Notes under the pieces: model-generated
What the model saw: only the letters and a program-made list of their open reading frames with translations
The model's database searches: none
Told to the model about the DNA's origin: nothing
Translations under genes and position numbers: made by a program
In this document: positions 60,217 through 64,000 of the stretch, in pieces
Position numbering within the stretch: position 1 is the stretch's first letter
Layout: every line of letters begins with the position of its first letter
Source of the DNA: Sphingobacteriales bacterium
Lineage (GTDB): Bacteria; Bacteroidota; Bacteroidia; Sphingobacteriales; Sphingobacteriaceae
Direction of reading: 5' to 3'
Length of the DNA: 64,000 nucleotides
NCBI GenBank assembly: GCA_028288165.1
Contig: JAQBOG010000032.1
Coordinates: forward strand, 1 to 64,000

Positions 60217-61311
60217 ATGAAAAGTGAATTTGAGTTAATAAGTCAGATTGATGCTTATTTAAAAGGAGAATTAACTCCTGAAGAACATGCAAAGTTTGAA
60301 GTGTTACGGAAAGAAAATCAGGCGATTGATCATAAAGTGGTAGAACATCAAAACTTTATAAGTCAATTAGCTGATTATAGTCAACGGAAAGAGTTGATGG
60401 CTAGCATGGAATCGATACATCAAACACTTGATGTTAAGAGTATGGTAGAAGAATCGCTGCCCAATTCTGTAATAGTTAAACGGTTATGGAATAAATACAG
60501 AATTAATAGTGCTATTGCAGCTTCGATTGCTTTAATTACAGTTTTTGCAACATTATTGTCTACTGGTTATTTCTCCAAATTAGATTCGTCAGACTATGAA
60601 AGTATGAGGAGAAAGATGGAGGTTTTGCAAAAATCACAAAATGCAATAATTAATAATTTTTCGATCACTAAACATCCAAAAGGTCCAACAAGTCCAGCTC
60701 AGTTTGGCGGTACTGGATTTGCACTTACTCAGAACGGTTATCTAATTACTAATTCGCACGTGATTAAAGGGGCAGATTCAATTTATGTTCAGAACTCGGT
60801 TGGTGACTCATATAAAGTGAAGGTGATATACGAAGATCCTAAATATGACATTGCGATTCTGCGTATTGTAGATCCTGGTTTTACTTCTTTAGGCAGTTTA
60901 CCTTATACATTCAAAAAAACGGGTGCTGATTTAGGCGAAGATGTTTATACTTTAGGTTTCCCTCGTGATGAACAAGTGTTGAATAAAGGTTACGTAAGCT
61001 CGTTGACTGGTTATAAAGGCGATACGGTAGCTTACCAAGTGGACATCCCGGTAAACTTTGGTAATAGTGGTGGTCCGTTATTGGATAATAAGGGAAATGT
61101 TGTGGGTATAATTAATGCTAAGCAAAAGAGAGCCGATGGTGCTTCATTTGCAGTAAAATCGAAATATTTATTGAAGGCACTTGATTCTATTCCTGAAGAT
61201 TCTTTAGAAGCAAAATTAGTTTTGAATACCAAAAATTCTCTAAGAGGGTTAAGCCGAACAGATCAGCTAAAGAAGATACAAGACTACGTTTTTATGGTTA
61301 AAGTATATTAA
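60217..61311 (+). CDS. Membrane-anchored trypsin-like protease with anti-sigma-like N-terminus
   Basis: A 364-residue single-span protein. The cytoplasmic part (about 1-95: ELISQIDAYLKGELTPEEHAKFEVLRKENQAI) looks like the N-terminal domain of Bacteroidota anti-sigma factors. One membrane helix (about 99-118) follows, then a short coiled coil. The periplasmic DegP/HtrA-like serine protease has His in TNSHVIKGAD (about 180), Asp in KYDIAILRI (about 211) and Ser in FGNSGGPLLDN (about 284). No PDZ domain follows. The start at 60217 (MKSEFEL) is preferred over 60163, which lies inside the sigma gene. Its place after the sigma gene suggests it senses envelope stress and controls that factor. Confidence 0.88.
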   Translation: MKSEFELISQIDAYLKGELTPEEHAKFEVLRKENQAIDHKVVEHQNFISQLADYSQRKELMASMESIHQTLDVKSMVEESLPNSVIVKRLWNKYRINSAIAASIALITVFATLLSTGYFSKLDSSDYESMRRKMEVLQKSQNAIINNFSITKHPKGPTSPAQFGGTGFALTQNGYLITNSHVIKGADSIYVQNSVGDSYKVKVIYEDPKYDIAILRIVDPGFTSLGSLPYTFKKTGADLGEDVYTLGFPRDEQVLNKGYVSSLTGYKGDTVAYQVDIPVNFGNSGGPLLDNKGNVVGIINAKQKRADGASFAVKSKYLLKALDSIPEDSLEAKLVLNTKNSLRGLSRTDQLKKIQDYVFMVKVY

Positions 61312-61334
61312 TCATCTAAACAAACAGTATAAAT

Positions 61335-61361
61335 AAAGCCTCGGGTTATCGGGGCTTTTTT
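61335..61361. terminator. Bidirectional terminator between the protease gene and nuoD
   Basis: AAAGCCTCG (61335-61343) pairs with CGGGGCTTT (61350-61358) with one G-U, followed by TTT on the plus strand and TTTATTTAT on the minus strand. Confidence 0.75.
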
Positions 61362-61362
61362 A

Positions 61363-62544
61363 TTATCTATCTAATTCTCCAAGAACAATATCGATTGAGC
61401 CGAGTATTGCGATCAAATCTGCAATTAAAACTCCTTTTGAAATTTCCGGTAATACTGATAAGTTATTGAAACTTGGCGCTCTGGCTTTCACTCGTTTGGG
61501 TATTTCTGTTTTTCCATCAGCAATAAAATAAAAGCCGAGTTCGCCTTTAGGGTTTTCAGCTCTTATATAAAAATCCTGAGCTTTAGGTATAATCTTCTTT
61601 GGAAGCTTTGCTCTAGGGTCGAAATCTGGAGTACGCTTTAATTCTTTTTGCAGTCGTTCAAGGCATTGCTCAATAATTCTGATTGATTCAACAATCTCAT
61701 CAACTCTTACCTTATACCTATCCCAGCAATCACCAAGTTTGCCCATTTCGCCCTTACCTACCGGGATATCAAATTCAATCTCCGGGTAAACAGAATATTC
61801 ATCAACGCGTCGTAAATCCCATTTTAAACCAGATCCTCGAAGCATGGGGCCGGAACAACCATAACTAATAGCTACATCCATCGGTAAAACACCAATGTTT
61901 GCAGTACGTGAAATAAATATCTGATTGTTCGTTAACAACTCATTTAGCTCCTTAAGTTTCGGCTTAAAGTAATCGACAAATTCTTTGCAACGCTCTTCAA
62001 ATCCAACTGGTAAATCATAAAATAGTCCACCAATCCAAATATAATTATAAAGCATTCTTGATCCAGAAGCCCATTCAAGCATATTCATGATATGCTCTCT
62101 ATCCCGGAAGCACCAAAGAAAAGGAGTAAAGGCACCTATATCTATTCCGTATGTTCCGATTGCGATTAAATGCGAGGCTATTCTATTAAGTTCACAGACT
62201 AAAACTCGAATGTATTCTATTCTTTTTGGGATCTCTTTATCGATGCCCAACATTCGTTCAACTCCCATTACGAATGCATGAGAGTTGTTCATAGAACCTA
62301 GATAATCAAGTCGATCTGTGAATGGTATGGTTTGCTGATATGTCAGATTCTCAGCATGCTTATCAAAACAACGATGGAGATAACCAACATGGGGGATTAC
62401 TTCTTTAACAATCTCACCATCGGTAATTAACTCTAACCTTAACACGCCATGAGTGGAGGGGTGTTGTGGTCCCATATTTATTATCATCTCTTCTGGCTGA
62501 AGAGATGCCATTCGTATTCTATAATTTGCTAATGCCTCGTTCAT
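61363..62544 (-). CDS. nuoD: NADH-quinone oxidoreductase subunit D
   Basis: The 49-kDa subunit of respiratory complex I, in the peripheral arm next to the quinone site. 393 residues is normal for the unfused form. [35 protein letters not shown] and [22 protein letters not shown] are signatures, with [13 protein letters not shown]-like [18 protein letters not shown] later. The C-terminus ends [17 protein letters not shown]. Separated from nuoC by 157 bp containing low-complexity repeats and an exact -7 box, so it may have an added promoter. Confidence 0.96.
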   Translation of the reverse strand: MNEALANYRIRMASLQPEEMIINMGPQHPSTHGVLRLELITDGEIVKEVIPHVGYLHRCFDKHAENLTYQQTIPFTDRLDYLGSMNNSHAFVMGVERMLGIDKEIPKRIEYIRVLVCELNRIASHLIAIGTYGIDIGAFTPFLWCFRDREHIMNMLEWASGSRMLYNYIWIGGLFYDLPVGFEERCKEFVDYFKPKLKELNELLTNNQIFISRTANIGVLPMDVAISYGCSGPMLRGSGLKWDLRRVDEYSVYPEIEFDIPVGKGEMGKLGDCWDRYKVRVDEIVESIRIIEQCLERLQKELKRTPDFDPRAKLPKKIIPKAQDFYIRAENPKGELGFYFIADGKTEIPKRVKARAPSFNNLSVLPEISKGVLIADLIAILGSIDIVLGELDR

Positions 62545-62640
62545 TTTTGAGTATTGAGATATGAGATATAAGTACTGAGACTATAGCATACTTTTAAAAA
62601 GGTATGAGTATTAAGGTGGAATATGGGGGTTTTAACATGC
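62545..62640. repeat. GAGATATGAGATA-type low-complexity stretch before nuoD
   Basis: GAGTATTGAGATATGAGATATAAGTACTGAG-like purine-rich words (about 62549-62581), related in reverse complement to the repeat at 36372-36447. They would lie in the nuoD leader. Confidence 0.55.
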
Positions 62641-62646
62641 TATTTA

Positions 62647-62654
62647 CAAAGATA
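62647..62654 (-). promoter_or_regulatory. Possible internal -7 box for nuoD
   Basis: The minus strand reads TATCTTTG, an exact TAnnTTTG match in the nuoC-nuoD gap, about 100 bases before the nuoD ATG. No -33 box was found. Confidence 0.35.
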
Positions 62655-62701
62655 TGGTGTATGCCATATAAATATTGGGATATTGCATTCAAAATTATTC
62701 G

Positions 62702-63199
62702 TTAATCAATTTTAATTCCTTTATAATACTCAGCAGTTTTATAATCTTTCCTTAACGGGAAGCCCTCCCAATCGTCTGGCAAGAGAATCCTTCGGAGATC
62801 TGGGTGATTTTCAAAAAAGATGCCTACTAAGTCATATGCTTCGCGTTCGTGCCAATCTGCAGTACGCCAAACATGCGAGACACTTGGAAAAGAAGGAAGG
62901 GTATTTTCGTCTCGATTGTTTGCTGTGAAAACTTTTAAGGTGAGTTGCGTTTTGTAAGGAATAGAACTTAAGTGATAAACAGCCCCAAATTTATTTTCAT
63001 CAATACCGTAGTCAACACCTGAAATTGAGGATAAAAAATCAAAATAAGTGTTTTCATTATCACGAAGTTCAAGGCAAACTTCTGCAATTCTTTCTTGATC
63101 AATGATTAATGCCGGCTGCAAACCACTGTTTTCTTCGCCTTGAATTATTTCTAATCCAAACTTATTAATGAGTAATTCCTTAATTTCAATAAATGTCAT
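62702..63199 (-). CDS. nuoC: NADH-quinone oxidoreductase subunit C
   Basis: The 30-kDa subunit of complex I. 165 residues; YFDFLSSISGVDYGIDENKFGAVYHLSS and the C-terminal signature VSHVWRTADWHEREAYDLVGIFFENHPDLRRILLPDDWEGFPLRKD are diagnostic. Not fused to nuoD. The gene upstream is pdxH rather than nuoB, with only 11 bp between them, so nuoC is probably co-transcribed with pdxH. Confidence 0.95.
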   Translation of the reverse strand: MTFIEIKELLINKFGLEIIQGEENSGLQPALIIDQERIAEVCLELRDNENTYFDFLSSISGVDYGIDENKFGAVYHLSSIPYKTQLTLKVFTANNRDENTLPSFPSVSHVWRTADWHEREAYDLVGIFFENHPDLRRILLPDDWEGFPLRKDYKTAEYYKGIKID

Positions 63200-63210
63200 A
63201 TTGTGATTAT

Positions 63211-63864
63211 TTAAGGCGCTAAACGTACAATTTTCCAGCTATTTTTATCAGCCTTTTTGTAAACTATACGATCGTGTAACCTGCTACGGCGACCCTGCCA
63301 GAATTCGATCACTTGAGGTTTAACAACGTAACCACCCCAGTTTGCTGGTTTAGGAACATCTTTGTCTTCATAATATGTTTCTAACTCTGCCCATTTTTTT
63401 TCTAGTTCAGTTCTGTTTTCCAAAACCTGACTTTGAGGAGAAACAATAGCACTAATTTGGCTTCCTTTTGGGCGAGTTTTAAAATACTTTTCCGAATCTT
63501 CTTTGCTTAGTTTCTCAACAGTGCCTTCAATTCTTATTTGTCGCTCTAACTCCGGCCAATAAAATACCAGTGCTACAACAGGGTTTTTAGCAATCTCTTT
63601 GCCCTTAGCACTTAAGTAATTGGTATAAAACGAAAACCCTTTATCACTAAAACCCTTTAATAAAACAATACGGGCAGATGGTTTTCTATCTATGCTAGTT
63701 GTTGCCAAAGTCATTGCATTTGGCTCATATAATTGAGCTTTTAACGCATCATTGAACCACTTTTCAAATTGATTCATCGGATAGGTTGCCACATCTTTTT
63801 CAGATAATGTAGCCAAACGATAATCCTGACGCAAATTTTCTATTACTTCTTTTTCTATTGCCAT
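63211..63864 (-). CDS. pdxH: Pyridoxamine 5'-phosphate oxidase
   Basis: Oxidises pyridoxine or pyridoxamine 5'-phosphate to pyridoxal 5'-phosphate using FMN. 217 residues. NAMTLATTSIDRKPSARIVLLKGF, GFSFYTNYLSAKGKEIAKNPVVALVFYWPELERQIRIEG and the C-terminal WGGYVVKPQVIEFWQGRRSRLHDRI are the FMN- and PLP-contact signatures. It heads a run of pdxH-nuoC-nuoD on the minus strand. Confidence 0.96.
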   Translation of the reverse strand: MAIEKEVIENLRQDYRLATLSEKDVATYPMNQFEKWFNDALKAQLYEPNAMTLATTSIDRKPSARIVLLKGFSDKGFSFYTNYLSAKGKEIAKNPVVALVFYWPELERQIRIEGTVEKLSKEDSEKYFKTRPKGSQISAIVSPQSQVLENRTELEKKWAELETYYEDKDVPKPANWGGYVVKPQVIEFWQGRRSRLHDRIVYKKADKNSWKIVRLAP

Positions 63865-63880
63865 GTTACTTTTTCTGGTA

Positions 63881-63912
63881 CAAACTTACAATTGGAATGT
63901 GGATTGCACAAA
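63881..63912 (-). promoter_or_regulatory. Promoter of pdxH-nuoC
   Basis: On the minus strand TTTG (63909-63912), 20 bases, TAAGTTTG (63881-63888): near-ideal spacing for the Bacteroidota consensus. The -7 box lies 17 bases before the ATG at 63864. Confidence 0.65.
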
Positions 63913-64000
63913 ATTCATTTTAATCAATTAATTACATTCAATAAATCCACGAGTCATATATATTCGTTTATATTATTAAATAGCAGTTATGATCAATCAT

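Overview
This 64 kb window looks like an ordinary chromosomal stretch of a Bacteroidota bacterium, most likely a Sphingobacteriaceae member close to Pedobacter (inference). The support is AT-rich DNA, many promoters with the Bacteroidota -7 box TAnnTTTG just upstream of starts, few Shine-Dalgarno sites, several TTG starts, and family content typical of the group (paired DUF3857 proteins, a LytTR two-component system, WbqC, separate nuoC and nuoD, xerD next to aroQ). No rRNA, tRNA, intact insertion sequence, prophage or CRISPR array was seen.

Layout. 0.3-8 kb: a secreted GH78-type rhamnosidase, a DUF1569 protein, a BlaI/BlaR1-type repressor and sensor-protease pair with twin operators, a glycine-rich membrane protein, a decayed mutS fragment, a small HTH protein and a lipoprotein. 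8-20 kb: mutS, a nucleotidyltransferase pair, a Uma2 nuclease, proBA, an NlpC/P60 lipoprotein with a 41-residue membrane peptide, and two tandem DUF3857/transglutaminase proteins. 20-30 kb: a DEDDh exonuclease, metE behind a cobalamin riboswitch, a LytS/LytTR system, queG, an OmpA-domain protein, a GAF-PAS-HisKA protein and a nucleoid-associated protein. 30-40 kb: xerD, aroQ, an orphan, a HAD phosphatase, an acyltransferase/glycosyltransferase pair, wbqC, corA, mgtE, an antitoxin with a wrecked ParE toxin, and bioB. 40-52 kb: a FUSC transporter, a radical-SAM/DUF4130 DNA-metabolism pair, a PIN-PhoH ATPase, ppc, csp, a Gfo/Idh/MocA oxidoreductase and purB. 52-59 kb: a tetR-tolC-mfp-rnd efflux operon. 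59-64 kb: two small paralogous lipoproteins, an ECF sigma factor followed by a membrane-anchored trypsin-like protease with an anti-sigma-like cytoplasmic region, then nuoD, nuoC and pdxH.

Regulation is unusually readable. metE is under a B12 riboswitch. blaI has two inverted repeats of identical geometry at its promoter. tetR has a full TTTG-N19-TAnnTTTG promoter overlapped by a 9-bp inverted repeat. A box GGTnAC..GTATTA with constant spacing lies before both small lipoproteins and before the neighbouring ECF sigma gene, which suggests a small regulon.

The window also holds genome-evolution traces: a mutS relic 1.5 kb upstream of intact mutS, a toxin remnant beside an intact antitoxin, three copies of a dispersed hairpin repeat, and low-complexity tandem repeats at gene ends. 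No clearly new multi-gene system was found. The best candidates for undescribed biology are the sigma factor/anti-sigma-protease/lipoprotein locus (58.9-61.3 kb) and the radical-SAM/DUF4130 pair (41.9-44.0 kb).
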